Source: Natrinema sp. DC36 (GTDB lineage Archaea > Halobacteriota > Halobacteria > Halobacteriales > Natrialbaceae). From it: DNA of 64,000 nucleotides. The stretch is from the NCBI RefSeq assembly GCF_020405225.1, contig NZ_CP084472.1, positions 2,976,001 to 3,040,000 of the forward strand, written 5' to 3'. Positions 25,986 through 34,670 of the stretch are shown piece by piece. Position numbers and translations under genes: made by a program. The notes under the pieces are model-generated. The model did no database searches and was not told where the DNA came from. It worked only from the letters and a program-made list of their open reading frames with translations. How positions within the stretch are numbered: the stretch's first letter is position 1; the number at the start of each line of letters is the position of its first letter.

Positions 25986-26255
25986 CTATGCGCCAGCCGA
26001 CTCGAGGGCGTCCTCGATGTCGTTGCGCTGGGTGACGCCGACGAAGCGTTCGACGATGCCGTCGTCGTTCTCGATGATCAGCGTCGGCAGCGACCGAACC
26101 TGGTACTCGTTCGCGATATCCTGTTGCTCGTCGACGTTTACTTTCTCGACTTCGAATCGCCCCTCCCAGTCGTCCTCGAGGTCCTCGAGGATCGGATCCT
26201 GGGTCTTGCAGGGGCCACACCAGTCTGCGTAGAAGTCCTTGAGTGTGACAGTCAT
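25986..26255 (-). CDS. Thioredoxin
   Basis: An 89-residue protein with the active site WCGPCK (Trp12, Cys13, Cys16) right after the first strand (MTVTLKDFYAD), the conserved NVDEQQDIANEYQVRSLPTLIIENDDGIVERFVG with its cis-proline (SLPT), and a final helix. It is shorter than E. coli thioredoxin (108) because it lacks the first strand-helix, as is common in archaea. It reduces protein disulfides in the cytoplasm. The ATG at 26255 is preferred over an upstream in-frame start at 26306. It is divergent from secG. Confidence 0.93.
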   Translation of the reverse strand: MTVTLKDFYADWCGPCKTQDPILEDLEDDWEGRFEVEKVNVDEQQDIANEYQVRSLPTLIIENDDGIVERFVGVTQRNDIEDALESAGA

Positions 26256-26373
26256 GCGGTCAGCGCTAGTTGCCACGCGCTGCGCATAAGGGTTTCCCAC
26301 TGCCAACCCATTGCCGTGATCGACGACGGGCTCCGGTCGAAAGGTTTAGTTTCAGGGGCCCATAGAGACGGGT

Positions 26374-26535
26374 ATGGACAAAGGACAGAACACCGGCGGG
26401 CTGATGTCCAGTGCCGGACTCGTCCGGTACTTCGACTCCGAGGACTCGAACGCCATCCGTATCGACCCCAAGACGGTCATCGCGTTCGGCGTCATGCTGG
26501 GCGTGCTGGTCCAGTTGCTGACGTTCGTCTCGTAA
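26374..26535 (+). CDS. secG: Preprotein translocase subunit Sec61-beta (SecG)
   Basis: A 53-residue protein with the archaeal Sec61-beta pattern [45 protein letters not shown]: a short cytoplasmic N-terminus with the conserved GLVRYFDxED box and one C-terminal transmembrane helix (about 34-52). It is the small, non-essential beta subunit of the SecYE-beta protein channel. A TATA-like TTTAGTT at 26345-26351 is about 26 nt upstream of the ATG, so the mRNA is probably leaderless. Its small size would make it easy to miss in automatic annotation. Confidence 0.92.
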   Translation: MDKGQNTGGLMSSAGLVRYFDSEDSNAIRIDPKTVIAFGVMLGVLVQLLTFVS

Positions 26536-26664
26536 CGCATCGGCTCCCTTCTTTCAGCATCGCCTCGAGTAGCCACAGCACTGTTGGAACCCCGTTGTGA
26601 GAGGGAAACGGTCGGTACGAGTCGGTCACCGCGACCGAACTCGGATCGGCAATCCGAATCGTCG

Positions 26665-27735
26665 CTACCGCTGGGAGTTGCGGAGGATCAGCGGTTCGAT
26701 CGCGAGCGTTCGCTTGGCGACCGTCACGATTCTGAGGACGTAGGACGCGAACAGCAGAAACGGCACGAGCGTCGCCGTAAACGCCGCGCCGACAGCCCAC
26801 GTGATATTCGCCACGCCGAGCGTTCGCCCGGGGAACGTGCCCGCGTCGACGACCATGAGCATAATACCGGCGAGGACCAGCGCCGGAATTGCCGCGTAAA
26901 TTATCATCTGCGAGAGCGTGACGAGTTCCCACTCGAAGTACAGCGTCTTGACGTGCTCTCGCGCCGGCCCGAACAGGCTGAGCGACGTCTTCAGATCGTC
27001 CAGATTGGACAGCTCTTCGTCGCTCAGGCTGTCTTCGAACTCGTTGGCGATCCGTTCGACCTGGAAGATCTTCCAGCCGTAGTTGAAGTTCAGCGCGGCG
27101 AACAGGACGCTGAAGTTCCCGAACGTTGCGTCCTCGAGCTGATCGATGACCAGTTCGGCGTTGCCCACGAGGCTGTCGGTGAACTCGTCGACCTCCGCGC
27201 GGAGCCGGTCGTCGTCGTTGTCGGCGACGCCGTCGCGAAGCGCCTTCGCCCGCAGTTCGGCCACGAAGACGAGTTGACGGAGGAATTCCGACGGATCCGC
27301 CGGACTGGGCGACCCGATGAGCTCCTCGGTGTAATCGCGGAAGTCCATCGAGTTCTCCATCCGGTCGCGCTGTTCGCCGAGCGGGCCGTTCTCCTGGGAG
27401 AGCACCAGCTGGCCGATGGTGACGACGAGCGTGGCGCCGGTGATGATCGCCCCGATCATCGTGGAGAACATCGTCTCGATGGTGTCGCCGGTCTGGAGCT
27501 GCGCGTGCAGGGGCGACGGCGTGAGGGTGACGAACACGACGAACGCGACGAACACGCTGAGCGCCAGGACGGCGGTCACCTGCAGCCGAGAGGCGGCGAG
27601 CAGGAGCCAGATTTTGAGCCGACTTTCGCCGGCGCGTTCGCGCATCGTGTTTGCCGTGCTGATGTCGGAGTCGCCGTCCGTCTCGGTGTCGGCGTCGTCA
27701 GCTATCTCACTATCGAGGTCGTCGGTGTCGGTCAC
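26665..27735 (-). CDS. Four-helix integral membrane protein, haloarchaeal, unknown function
   Basis: A 356-residue protein with an acidic N-terminal tail (first 35 residues), two hydrophobic segments (about 53-75, ALSVFVAFVVFVTL; about 88-112, MIGAIITGATLVVTIGQLVL), a long charged helical central region of about 130 residues, and two more hydrophobic segments near the end (AAIPALVLAGIMLMVV; AFTATLVPFLLFASYV). The central domain would face the cytoplasm. It does not match a family I know. It follows the DUF4177 gene by six bases on the same strand, so the two are probably co-transcribed. Confidence 0.75.
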   Translation of the reverse strand: MTDTDDLDSEIADDADTETDGDSDISTANTMRERAGESRLKIWLLLAASRLQVTAVLALSVFVAFVVFVTLTPSPLHAQLQTGDTIETMFSTMIGAIITGATLVVTIGQLVLSQENGPLGEQRDRMENSMDFRDYTEELIGSPSPADPSEFLRQLVFVAELRAKALRDGVADNDDDRLRAEVDEFTDSLVGNAELVIDQLEDATFGNFSVLFAALNFNYGWKIFQVERIANEFEDSLSDEELSNLDDLKTSLSLFGPAREHVKTLYFEWELVTLSQMIIYAAIPALVLAGIMLMVVDAGTFPGRTLGVANITWAVGAAFTATLVPFLLFASYVLRIVTVAKRTLAIEPLILRNSQR

Positions 27736-27741
27736 AGCGAT

Positions 27742-27957
27742 TCACCCGTCATCGGCACCGGTGCTCGTCTCGGCGGGGCGTTTGAATATCAAATACTTGG
27801 TCCCGCCGCCCGTGTAGTCGATCGTCTCGACGAGTTCCCAGCCGTCAGCGCCGTGCTCGTTCAGCGCCGCTTGGGGGTCCTCGGCCTCTTTTTTCGTTTC
27901 ACCGCGAATCGGTCTGAGCGTCCTGTACTCCCATCGAGGCGCGTCGGATTGACTCAT
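27742..27957 (-). CDS. DUF4177 family small protein
   Basis: A 71-residue protein: RWEYRTLRPIRGETKKEAEDPQAALNEHGADGWELVETIDYTGGGTKYLIFKRP. The W-E-Y start, the LNE-x-G-x-x-GWELV core and the final Y-L-I-F-K-R-P strand are characteristic of DUF4177, a small alpha/beta protein of unknown role. ATG 27957 gives the expected length. It is the first gene of a two-gene unit with the membrane protein at 27735-26665, whose ATG lies six bases after the stop. Confidence 0.85.
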   Translation of the reverse strand: MSQSDAPRWEYRTLRPIRGETKKEAEDPQAALNEHGADGWELVETIDYTGGGTKYLIFKRPAETSTGADDG

Positions 27958-28083
27958 CTCTGGTTCGTCTGATGTGGCCGAGGGCAGTAAGGATACGGCA
28001 GACATGTCCCAACCGACCGGGTCCGACGGCGCGGCCGGTTCCGATGGCGCGACGTTTTTGACGACCCCCTCCGTAGCCGGGGC

Positions 28084-28701
28084 ATGTCACTGATTGCGGG
28101 CGTCGTCGCGGTTCAGGGCGACGTCGAGGAACACGCAGCGGCCATCGAGCGCGCCGCCGCGGTTCGCGACCGCGAGGTCACCGTCCGCGAGATCCGCGAG
28201 CCGGGAATCGTCCCCGACTGCGACCTGCTGGCGATGCCCGGCGGCGAGTCGACGACCATCTCCCGACTGATCCACAGCGAGGGGATCGCCGCCGAAATCC
28301 GAGAGCACGTCGCCGCCGGCAACCCGCTGCTCGCGACGTGTGCCGGGCTGATCGTCGCCTCGAGCGACGCCGGCGACGACCGGGTCGAGGAACTCGGCAT
28401 CCTCGACGTGAGCGTCGAGCGAAACGCATTCGGGCGGCAGAGAGACAGCTTCGAAGCGCCGCTCGCGGTCGCGGGCCTCGACGAGCCGTATCCCGCGGTG
28501 TTCATTCGCGCACCCGCCATCGATTCGGTCGGCGACGCCGAGGTCCTCGCGTCGTGGGACGACCGCCCGGTCGCCGTTCGGGACGGACCGGTCGTCGGCA
28601 CCTCGTTCCACCCGGAACTGACGCCGGACAGCCGGATTCACGGGCTGGCCTTCTTCGAGAACGACGCGGCGACGACGCCGGCGCTCGAGGAGCCCCGATA
28701 A
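28084..28701 (+). CDS. pdxT: Pyridoxal 5'-phosphate synthase glutaminase subunit
   Basis: A 205-residue class I glutamine amidotransferase of the PdxT/SNO type. GVVAVQGDVEEHAAA is the standard N-terminus; MPGGESTTISRLI is the PdxT oxyanion region; the triad is Cys86 (LLATCAGLI), His176 and Glu178 (TSFHPEL). It releases ammonia from glutamine for PdxS, which builds PLP from ribose 5-phosphate and glyceraldehyde 3-phosphate; pdxS is not in the window. A TATA-like GTTTTTGA at about 28053 sits 27 nt before the ATG. It is followed 113 bases later by the DUF151 gene. Confidence 0.95.
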   Translation: MSLIAGVVAVQGDVEEHAAAIERAAAVRDREVTVREIREPGIVPDCDLLAMPGGESTTISRLIHSEGIAAEIREHVAAGNPLLATCAGLIVASSDAGDDRVEELGILDVSVERNAFGRQRDSFEAPLAVAGLDEPYPAVFIRAPAIDSVGDAEVLASWDDRPVAVRDGPVVGTSFHPELTPDSRIHGLAFFENDAATTPALEEPR

Positions 28702-28814
28702 CGCCGCGGCTCGAGGACGACATCCCGGCGCTGCGTTCGATGGCGCTCCCGGGGCGCTCCGTGCATGCATTCGCGACCGGACATGTTTTCTCCCTCCTTC
28801 CCCACGGTACGGGT

Positions 28815-29282
28815 ATGCAGGCATCCATCGACGCGGTTCGCGTCGCGGGGACCCCCCAGGGACCGGTCCCAGTCGTCGTTCTCACCGTCGACGGCGAGGA
28901 CGACGTCGTGCCGATCTTCATCGGCTTCAGCGAGGCGACGAGCATCGCCCGCGGGCTCGAGGCCGAGGACATCGGACGGCCGCTGACGCACGATCTCCTG
29001 TTGGACGTCATGGAGGAGCTGGGCAGTCGGATCGACCGCGTCGTCGTCAACGAAATCAAGGAACGCGACGACGGACAGGGCGGGACCTACATCGCCGACC
29101 TCCACCTCGAGACGGCCCGCGGCGAGACGGTCGTCGACGCCCGGCCGAGCGATTCGCTCGCACTGGCGGCCCGGACGAACGCGCCGATCGAGGTCACCGA
29201 AGCGGTCTTCGAGGACGGCCGAGACGATAGCGAGAAGTTCGACGAACTCGAAGACATCCGCAACGTGTCGGGTGAGATGTAG
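28815..29282 (+). CDS. Bifunctional nuclease family protein (DUF151)
   Basis: A 155-residue protein with the DUF151/BFN pattern: VVVLTVDGEDDVVPIFIGFSEATSIARGLEAEDIGRPLTHDLLLDVMEELGSRIDRVVVNEIKE and ARPSDSLALAARTNAPIEVTEAVFED. In plants and some bacteria such proteins have been described as nucleases; in archaea the role is unproven. The stop codon ends at 29282 and hisE starts at 29283 with no gap, so the two are read from one mRNA. Confidence 0.9.
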   Translation: MQASIDAVRVAGTPQGPVPVVVLTVDGEDDVVPIFIGFSEATSIARGLEAEDIGRPLTHDLLLDVMEELGSRIDRVVVNEIKERDDGQGGTYIADLHLETARGETVVDARPSDSLALAARTNAPIEVTEAVFEDGRDDSEKFDELEDIRNVSGEM

Positions 29283-29567
29283 ATGGACGAGACGCTCGAG
29301 GAGCTGTTCGCCGTGATCGAAGACCGGAAGGAAACGCTGCCCGAGGGCTCCTACACCGCGTCGCTGTTCACCCACGAGAAGGGCGAGAACGAAGTGTTAG
29401 AGAAACTCGGCGAGGAGACGACCGAACTCGTGCTGGCCGCAAAGGACGACGACCGCGAGGAGATCGCCCACGAGGGGGCCGACATCGTCTACCACCTGCT
29501 CGTCTTGCTCTCCATGAAGGACATGGAGCTATCGGATCTCGAGGCGGAACTCGAGGCGCGGCGCTAG
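29283..29567 (+). CDS. hisE: Phosphoribosyl-ATP diphosphatase
   Basis: A 94-residue MazG-like all-alpha protein: LEELFAVIEDRKETLPEGSYTASLFTHEKGENEVLEKLGEETTELVLAAKDDDREEIAHEGADIVYHLLVLL. The EKLGEE-x-x-E and E-x-AD-x-x-YH metal-binding pattern is diagnostic for HisE. It hydrolyses phosphoribosyl-ATP to phosphoribosyl-AMP, step two of histidine synthesis. No other his gene is nearby, which is normal for scattered his genes in haloarchaea. It starts immediately after the DUF151 stop. Confidence 0.95.
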   Translation: MDETLEELFAVIEDRKETLPEGSYTASLFTHEKGENEVLEKLGEETTELVLAAKDDDREEIAHEGADIVYHLLVLLSMKDMELSDLEAELEARR

Positions 29568-29683
29568 CGGCCGCGATGGGCCGCCGCTCCGGCGTTCGAT
29601 TTCGCCGCTCCGTCGCACACATTCGCCGACGCTTGCATTCGCCGCGGCTACCTTGAATCGGCTGGGCAATAGAGATACTGGCG

Positions 29684-30037
29684 ATGGCACTACAACAACT
29701 CGAAAACGCGCATTCGAACGAGCAGATGCAGGAGTGTATCGACAACTGTCTCGAGGCCGCGCAGGTCTGCGAGTGGTGTGCTGACGCCTGTGCGGACGAG
29801 GGCGAAGGCATGGGTCGGTGCATCCGCCTCTGCCGGGACGTGGCCGACATCGCGTCGCTCCACGCGCGGTTCATGGCGCGGAACTCGGGCTACCAGGACG
29901 AACTGGGCGAGCTCTGCGCCGATCTCTGCGAGGAGTGTGCCGAGGAGTGCGAACAGCACGATCACGACCACTGTCAGGCCTGTGCCGAGGTACTGCCGAA
30001 GTGCGCCGAAAGCTGTCGGGAGATGGCGTCGGCCTGA
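29684..30037 (+). CDS. Four-helix bundle Cys-rich protein (copper storage Csp / DUF326-like)
   Basis: A 117-residue protein with 15 cysteines, mostly as C-x3-C or C-x-x-C on helices: QECIDNCLEAAQVCEWCADAC, GRCIRLCRDVADI, LCADLCEECAEECEQHDHDHCQACAEVLPKCAESC. This is the DUF326/Csp architecture, in which Cys residues line the core of a four-helix bundle and bind many Cu(I) ions. There is no signal peptide, so it is cytosolic, as in Csp3. The role as a copper sink is an inference from the family. A TATA-like stretch lies at about 29651. The gene is monocistronic. Confidence 0.9.
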   Translation: MALQQLENAHSNEQMQECIDNCLEAAQVCEWCADACADEGEGMGRCIRLCRDVADIASLHARFMARNSGYQDELGELCADLCEECAEECEQHDHDHCQACAEVLPKCAESCREMASA

Positions 30038-30124
30038 AACGACGCGCCGAGCGGCCCGAATCGGAACGCGAGCGATCCTGACACACCAGCTCCATTTTTC
30101 GAAGCGATCAGACGCTGACCGCGA

Positions 30125-30496
30125 TCAGCTACTGACCGCGGCACCGACGGCACCGGCGACCGCGCTCTCGAGTGCCATCACGATCGAAATCGTGACGGCG
30201 AGCAGGAAGATACCGATCCCGGCAGCGCCGGAGATCGCTCCGCCGAGCGGTCCGAGCGCGAGACCCGCGAGACCGACGGCGACGGCGAGGAGCAGGCCGC
30301 CGATGATCCCGCCGAGCGAGCCGGCGAGCAGCCCGTGCCAGACGCCGCTACCGATACCGCCGCCGGCCATGTAGCCGGCGACGAAGCCGCCGAGCAGCCC
30401 GGCGGCGAGCTGGCCGACGCCCGGAACGACGAGGCCGACGATTCCGAAGACGGTCGCGATCAGGAACCCGACGAAGACGGCGCGCCAGTTTGTCAT
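30125..30496 (-). CDS. DUF5518-like glycine-rich membrane protein
   Basis: A 123-residue, highly hydrophobic protein: VGFLIATVFGIVGLVVPGVGQLAAGLLGGFVAGYMAGGGIGSGVWHGLLAGSLGGIIGGLLLAV and two further hydrophobic segments. The G-F-V-A-G-Y-x-A-G-G block followed by G-x-x-H-G-L-L-A-G is typical of DUF5518 haloarchaeal membrane proteins. About four helices are predicted. ATG 30496 (MTNWRAVFVGF) was chosen; the frame upstream is noise and would overlap the Nog1-like gene. Function unknown. Confidence 0.82.
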   Translation of the reverse strand: MTNWRAVFVGFLIATVFGIVGLVVPGVGQLAAGLLGGFVAGYMAGGGIGSGVWHGLLAGSLGGIIGGLLLAVAVGLAGLALGPLGGAISGAAGIGIFLLAVTISIVMALESAVAGAVGAAVSS

Positions 30497-30578
30497 GCTA
30501 GACCGAAGGACAGCGACGGGGATAAGTTCGCGGCGGACAACGAACGACCTTTTATGACCGCGCGTTCTACTCGTAGCC

Positions 30579-31568
30579 ATGATTTTCGAAGACCTTCCGA
30601 CGACGCCCACGTCGGAAGAGCTGATCGACAAGGCGTTTTCGCGGGCGGCGCGGGCCGGCAAGGCCAAGGGCGGCCTCGAGGCTCAGCAGTCGATGCTCCA
30701 GACGGCGGCCAACATCATCTCGGACAACCTCGAGAACGTCGTCACGGCGTGGCCGGACTTCGAGTACGAGGACGACGTCCATCCCTTCTACTACGAGTTG
30801 GCCGACGCGATCGTCGACGTGGACAAACTCCGACAGGCGCTGTCGGAAGTGATGTGGGCCAGCCGAAAGGCCCGCGAGATCCACGAGGAGTACCAGCCCC
30901 GGCTCCGGAAGACCGACGTGGACACGGCGCGCAAGCACCGCAAGCAGGCCTTCGCCCGGCTCGCCGACATCGTCGAGCAGGTCGACGACCACCTGCTGTA
31001 CATCAACAAATCGCGTAACGACCTGCGCGACCTGCCGGAGATCAACCCCGACGAACCGACGATCGTCGTCGCCGGCTACCCGAACGTCGGCAAGTCCTCG
31101 TTCGTCAATACCATCACGAACGCTCGCGGCGAGACCGCCTCCTACCCCTTCACGACGAAGGGGATCGGCGTCGGCCACTTCGAGCGCGACCACATCCGCT
31201 ACCAGATCGTCGACACCCCCGGGCTACTCGACCGCCCGCCACAGGATCGCAACGAGATCGAGTCACAGGCGGTCAGCGCCATCGAGCACCTCGCCGACTG
31301 CATGCTCGTCATGGTCGATCCCACCGGCGAGTGTGGCTATCCGATCGGCCCGCAACTCGAGCTTCGGGACGCGATCTCGGCCCGGTTCGAGGACATCCCC
31401 GTGTTCACGATCGCGAACAAGGAAGACCGGTTCGAGGAGGGAGACCTGACCGACGCCGTCGCGGCCGATTTCACCATGAGCGTCGAGACCGGCGCGAACC
31501 TCGAGAGAGTCGTCGACGCCACCGTCGAGGCGATCGGCTACGAGCCTGAGTTGCCGTTCGACGGATAG
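30579..31568 (+). CDS. Nog1-like GTP-binding protein
   Basis: A 329-residue GTPase of the archaeal Nog1 group. The N-terminal helical domain (residues 1 to about 155) is followed by the G domain with G1 GYPNVGKSS (166-174), G2 in the ASYPFTTKGI loop, G3 DTPG and G4 NKED. In eukaryotes Nog1 helps assemble the 60S ribosomal subunit; archaeal homologues probably act in large-subunit assembly. A TATA-like CTTTTATG at 30550-30557 lies about 26 nt before the ATG, fitting a leaderless transcript. Length matches the archaeal form, without the eukaryotic C-terminal extension. Confidence 0.93.
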   Translation: MIFEDLPTTPTSEELIDKAFSRAARAGKAKGGLEAQQSMLQTAANIISDNLENVVTAWPDFEYEDDVHPFYYELADAIVDVDKLRQALSEVMWASRKAREIHEEYQPRLRKTDVDTARKHRKQAFARLADIVEQVDDHLLYINKSRNDLRDLPEINPDEPTIVVAGYPNVGKSSFVNTITNARGETASYPFTTKGIGVGHFERDHIRYQIVDTPGLLDRPPQDRNEIESQAVSAIEHLADCMLVMVDPTGECGYPIGPQLELRDAISARFEDIPVFTIANKEDRFEEGDLTDAVAADFTMSVETGANLERVVDATVEAIGYEPELPFDG

Positions 31569-31638
31569 CGATCGTCACACCTTCGGACAGCGGGCTCAAA
31601 GAACAACCCATGATCGCGATCGAACTCGAGTCCCGGCA

Positions 31639-31959
31639 ATGAAAGGGCCCGGTATTCTCTGGCTGCTCCAGACCGCCGCGGGACTCTCGATGGCGGGACC
31701 GATGTTCGTCGTCGGCGTCGGATTCCTTCGGAGCGGGCAGCTCGTCGGAGGGATCGGATTTCTTGCGCTCGGCGCAGCGACGCTCTACTTCCCGACGTAT
31801 CTCGTCAATCGTATCGGCGGGCCGAGAACGTGGCTTCGGCGACGGATCAGCCGTCCCGGCCGTACCGACCGCGACGGTCCCACGACCGATTCCGACTCCG
31901 GATCCACGCCCGAATCCGAATCCGCCCGCTCGAGGATCCTCGAGCGGTTTCGGCGATAA
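31639..31959 (+). CDS. Small membrane protein, haloarchaeal
   Basis: A 106-residue protein with two hydrophobic segments (LLQTAAGLSMAGPMFVVGVGFL at about 9-30; LVGGIGFLALGAATLYFPTYLV at about 35-56), then a basic patch (GGPRTWLRRRISRPGR) and a disordered Ser/Asp/Glu-rich tail. The topology suggests a membrane hairpin with a cytoplasmic basic tail. Haloarchaeal genomes contain many such proteins. No function can be assigned. It converges with the second DUF389 gene. Confidence 0.7.
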   Translation: MKGPGILWLLQTAAGLSMAGPMFVVGVGFLRSGQLVGGIGFLALGAATLYFPTYLVNRIGGPRTWLRRRISRPGRTDRDGPTTDSDSGSTPESESARSRILERFRR

Positions 31960-32057
31960 CGGGCGACGAACCGTCGGTCTCGTCGGTGTCAAGTCACGGA
32001 CTGGGAGCGGCTCCCGAACGGGTTACTGGCCGCAGGCGAGTCGCGAATCCGCAGCGG

Positions 32058-33350
32058 CTACCGCTTGAGAATTTGGACGTACCTGATTTCGACCGAGACC
32101 GACTGATCGGTATGGTCGTTGATCCGTTCGTGGAGGATATCGGCCAGTTCGGGTGCCGACTCGTCCGGCGGGCCGCCGATCGTCACGACTACCCGCTCCG
32201 GATTCCGAAACGGATAGTTGTCGTCCATTACGACCTCGAACTCGAGCAGTTCGTAGTTTTCGTATTGCCCGTCCGTGAGGACTGTCTCTACTTCGTCACG
32301 GGCGTCCTGTTCGAAGTTCCCCGCCTCGTAGGAGGCGTAGGTGATCCCGCCGAGGAACACCGCGAAGATGAGGACGATAACGATGAGTCCGACGATCCGA
32401 TGGCGAACGCGCTGTTCCGTCTCGCCCATCTGGAACAGGTTCTCCGGGCGGTAGCCGGCGTACCACAGCGTCAACAGGCCGGCGAGGTTCACCGACAGCA
32501 GGTTGACGAGGACGAGAACCGTCGCCCCGATCGCGGCCGTCGGTTGTCCCCACGCGAGCGTGATCCCCGCGACGCCGGCGGGCGGAATCAACGCCGCCGC
32601 GATCATCACGCCGACGAGCGCGACGGAGGTTCCCGTCGCGATGCTGACGACCCCCGCGATGCCCGCGCCGAGCGCGATCGCGAGCGACAGCAAGTCGGGC
32701 GCGAGTCGTTCGGAGATCTCGCCGACGCTCGAGAGGACGAGGCCGGGCGGGACGATGTTCATCGACCGAACCAGGACCGCGAAGATCGCCGCTGCCCCGA
32801 TCGCGACCACGACGCCGAGGATCTGGTAGGTGATGCTCTCGATAAACAGTTCCTCGTCGTCGATCACCGTGCCGACGCTGGCCCCTAGCGCCGGCCCGAT
32901 TAGCGGCGCGATCACCATCGAGCCGACGACAACCGCAGGCGAGTCCAGCAGCAGTCCCGCGGTCGCGACGACGGCGCTGATGACCGTCATCACCACGTAG
33001 ACGGGAAAGCTCGGCGTCAGATCGTCGGCCTCCGCCTGTAGCTCCTGGCGGGAGATTCGATCCGAGCCGACATCGCCTTCCTCGTACTCCTCGCGCAACG
33101 CCTCAAATCGACGGGAGACGACCGTTTCGGCGTCGACGACGACCGTGTAGGCGTCCTCATCGACGCCCGCCTCCTGTAGTTCGTCGAGTACCGGTTCGAC
33201 GGCCGCGTCCGGTAACGGAAAATAGATGACTGCCGTGTACTCACGGCTACCGGTCTCGTCAGTCACGACGTAGTCGATCTCCCGATCGTCGAGGGTCTCG
33301 AGGATAGTCTCTCGCTTCCCCGTCGGTACCGTCAACTGTACGAGCCGCAC
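32058..33350 (-). CDS. DUF389/TIGR00341 family integral membrane protein
   Basis: A 430-residue paralogue of the protein at 8425-9861. It has the soluble N-terminal domain (VRLVQLTVPTGKRETILETLDDREIDYVVTDE) and the conserved membrane block LLLDSPAVVVGSMVIAPLIGPALGASVGTVIDD, then further helices and a soluble tail ending YVQILKR. GTG 33350 is chosen over GTG 33368: a minus-strand TATA-like GTTATGAC near 33371-33379 puts the transcription start at about 33350, and this N-terminus aligns with MRLIQVFVP of the paralogue. Function unknown; members are integral membrane proteins of the cell membrane. Confidence 0.9.
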   Translation of the reverse strand: MRLVQLTVPTGKRETILETLDDREIDYVVTDETGSREYTAVIYFPLPDAAVEPVLDELQEAGVDEDAYTVVVDAETVVSRRFEALREEYEEGDVGSDRISRQELQAEADDLTPSFPVYVVMTVISAVVATAGLLLDSPAVVVGSMVIAPLIGPALGASVGTVIDDEELFIESITYQILGVVVAIGAAAIFAVLVRSMNIVPPGLVLSSVGEISERLAPDLLSLAIALGAGIAGVVSIATGTSVALVGVMIAAALIPPAGVAGITLAWGQPTAAIGATVLVLVNLLSVNLAGLLTLWYAGYRPENLFQMGETEQRVRHRIVGLIVIVLIFAVFLGGITYASYEAGNFEQDARDEVETVLTDGQYENYELLEFEVVMDDNYPFRNPERVVVTIGGPPDESAPELADILHERINDHTDQSVSVEIRYVQILKR

Positions 33351-33476
33351 GTGTCCGTCTGAGACCACGGGGGGTCATAACTCCGGGGCATTCCGTCCCA
33401 CCGCGGCGGACGGTTCCGTCTCGAGGGGATCGAGTCGTTTCGTCGTTTTCTTATAGTAATTTCTGGGAGTGTGCGT

Positions 33477-33950
33477 ATGATACGGCGTCTCGCCTCGGTA
33501 GCCGGTGCGGTGATACTGGTGTTCGCCGGCGGCCTCCTCGCAGTCGTCGGGCGCGACGTTCTCACCGATCCCGTCACCGCGACGGTCGTCGCCGGTCTCG
33601 TCCTCGCGTCGCTCCTGTGGATCACCGGCAGCCTCGCGGATTCGGTCTCGATCGGCCGACGAGCCGTGCCCTGGAACGTCTTCGTCGGAGCCGGGAACGT
33701 CGTCCTCTCGGTCGCAGTCGTTCTCCTGACGGTTCGGTCCGCCGTCGCCACCGATGATACGAGTTCGTGGCTCATCGCCGCGGCGATGCTCGCCGGCGGC
33801 ACCTCGCTGTCCTGGCAGGGCGGCCAGATCGCCTTCGACAGCCGCCACGTCGACCTCGAGGCGACGCCCTCGAGCGGACGGGTTCTCGCCGTCGCGTTGC
33901 TCGTCGCCGGGGCGTTCGGCGTCGGATTGCTCGCGGGGACGGTGGTATAA
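33477..33950 (+). CDS. Five-helix membrane protein, haloarchaeal
   Basis: A 157-residue protein with about five hydrophobic segments (SVAGAVILVFAGGLLAVVG; ATVVAGLVLASLLWITGSL; NVFVGAGNVVLSVAVVLL; SWLIAAAMLAGGTSLSWQGG; VLAVALLVAGAFGVGLLAG). ATG 33477 is preferred to GTG 33471: the TATA box TTATAG at 33451-33456 lies 24 nt upstream, so transcription starts at or next to the ATG. No family recognised. Divergent from the DUF389 gene. Confidence 0.75.
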   Translation: MIRRLASVAGAVILVFAGGLLAVVGRDVLTDPVTATVVAGLVLASLLWITGSLADSVSIGRRAVPWNVFVGAGNVVLSVAVVLLTVRSAVATDDTSSWLIAAAMLAGGTSLSWQGGQIAFDSRHVDLEATPSSGRVLAVALLVAGAFGVGLLAGTVV

Positions 33951-34002
33951 CGGTTCGTCCGCACGTCGGCGAGCGCGATCGAGCGCTCGACTCCGTTCAG
34001 TG

Positions 34003-34010
34003 TATATAAA
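34003..34010 (+). promoter_or_regulatory. TATA box of engB
   Basis: TATATAAA lies 28 nt (from its centre) before the engB ATG at 34035. It is a near-consensus archaeal TATA box, among the best in the window, and predicts a leader of a few bases at most. Confidence 0.75.
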
Positions 34011-34034
34011 GGGACGAGACGCCTACACTGGGAC

Positions 34035-34652
34035 ATGTTCGATACTCGCCCCAACCGAGGGGCCGAAATGGCCCTCGTCGGCCGCTCGAACGTGGGCAAA
34101 TCCACGCTCATGCGCGAGCTGACCGGCCACAGCTTCGACACCGGCGGCAAACCCGGCGTCACCCGCTCGCCCAACCACTACGACTGGGCCCCCGAGGACT
34201 TCGTCATCACCGACCTCCCCGGCTTCGGCTTCATGAGCGGCGTCGACGAGGAGCACCGCGAGCAGATCAAGACCGACATCGTTCACTACCTCGAGGAGTA
34301 CGCCGACAACGTCCTCGTCGCGATTCTCGTCGTCGACGGCAAGAGCGTCATCGACATCATCGACCGCCACTCCGGACCCGACGAGATCCCCTACGACGTC
34401 GAGATGTTCCACTTCCTGCGCGATCTCGACGTCCCGACGATCGTCGCCGTCAACAAGATGGACAAGGTCGACGACGAGGACGAGCGCCTCGACGCCCTCT
34501 GCGACCGCCTCGGCCTCTACCCGCCCTGGAAGCAGTGGCAGGACACTATCGCCCCCATCAGCGCGAAGAAGGGGCAACTCGAGCCGCTGAACGAGGCCGT
34601 CCGGAGCCACCTGCACGAGCAGAACAGGGACGATCTGTTCAAATTCTTCTGA
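34035..34652 (+). CDS. engB: GTP-binding protein EngB (YihA family)
   Basis: A 205-residue TRAFAC-class GTPase. G1 is GRSNVGKS (residues 16-23), G2 is in KPGVTRSP, G3 is DLPGFGFM and G4 is NKMDK. The PGVTR and PGFGF phrases are diagnostic of EngB/YihA. In bacteria EngB is needed for 50S ribosomal subunit assembly; archaeal members are assumed to act similarly. A strong TATA box lies directly upstream. Its stop at 34652 is followed by the hairpin cluster, and it converges with the D-2-hydroxyacid dehydrogenase gene. Confidence 0.93.
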   Translation: MFDTRPNRGAEMALVGRSNVGKSTLMRELTGHSFDTGGKPGVTRSPNHYDWAPEDFVITDLPGFGFMSGVDEEHREQIKTDIVHYLEEYADNVLVAILVVDGKSVIDIIDRHSGPDEIPYDVEMFHFLRDLDVPTIVAVNKMDKVDDEDERLDALCDRLGLYPPWKQWQDTIAPISAKKGQLEPLNEAVRSHLHEQNRDDLFKFF

Positions 34653-34670
34653 CCAACCTTTTGCGCTGCG

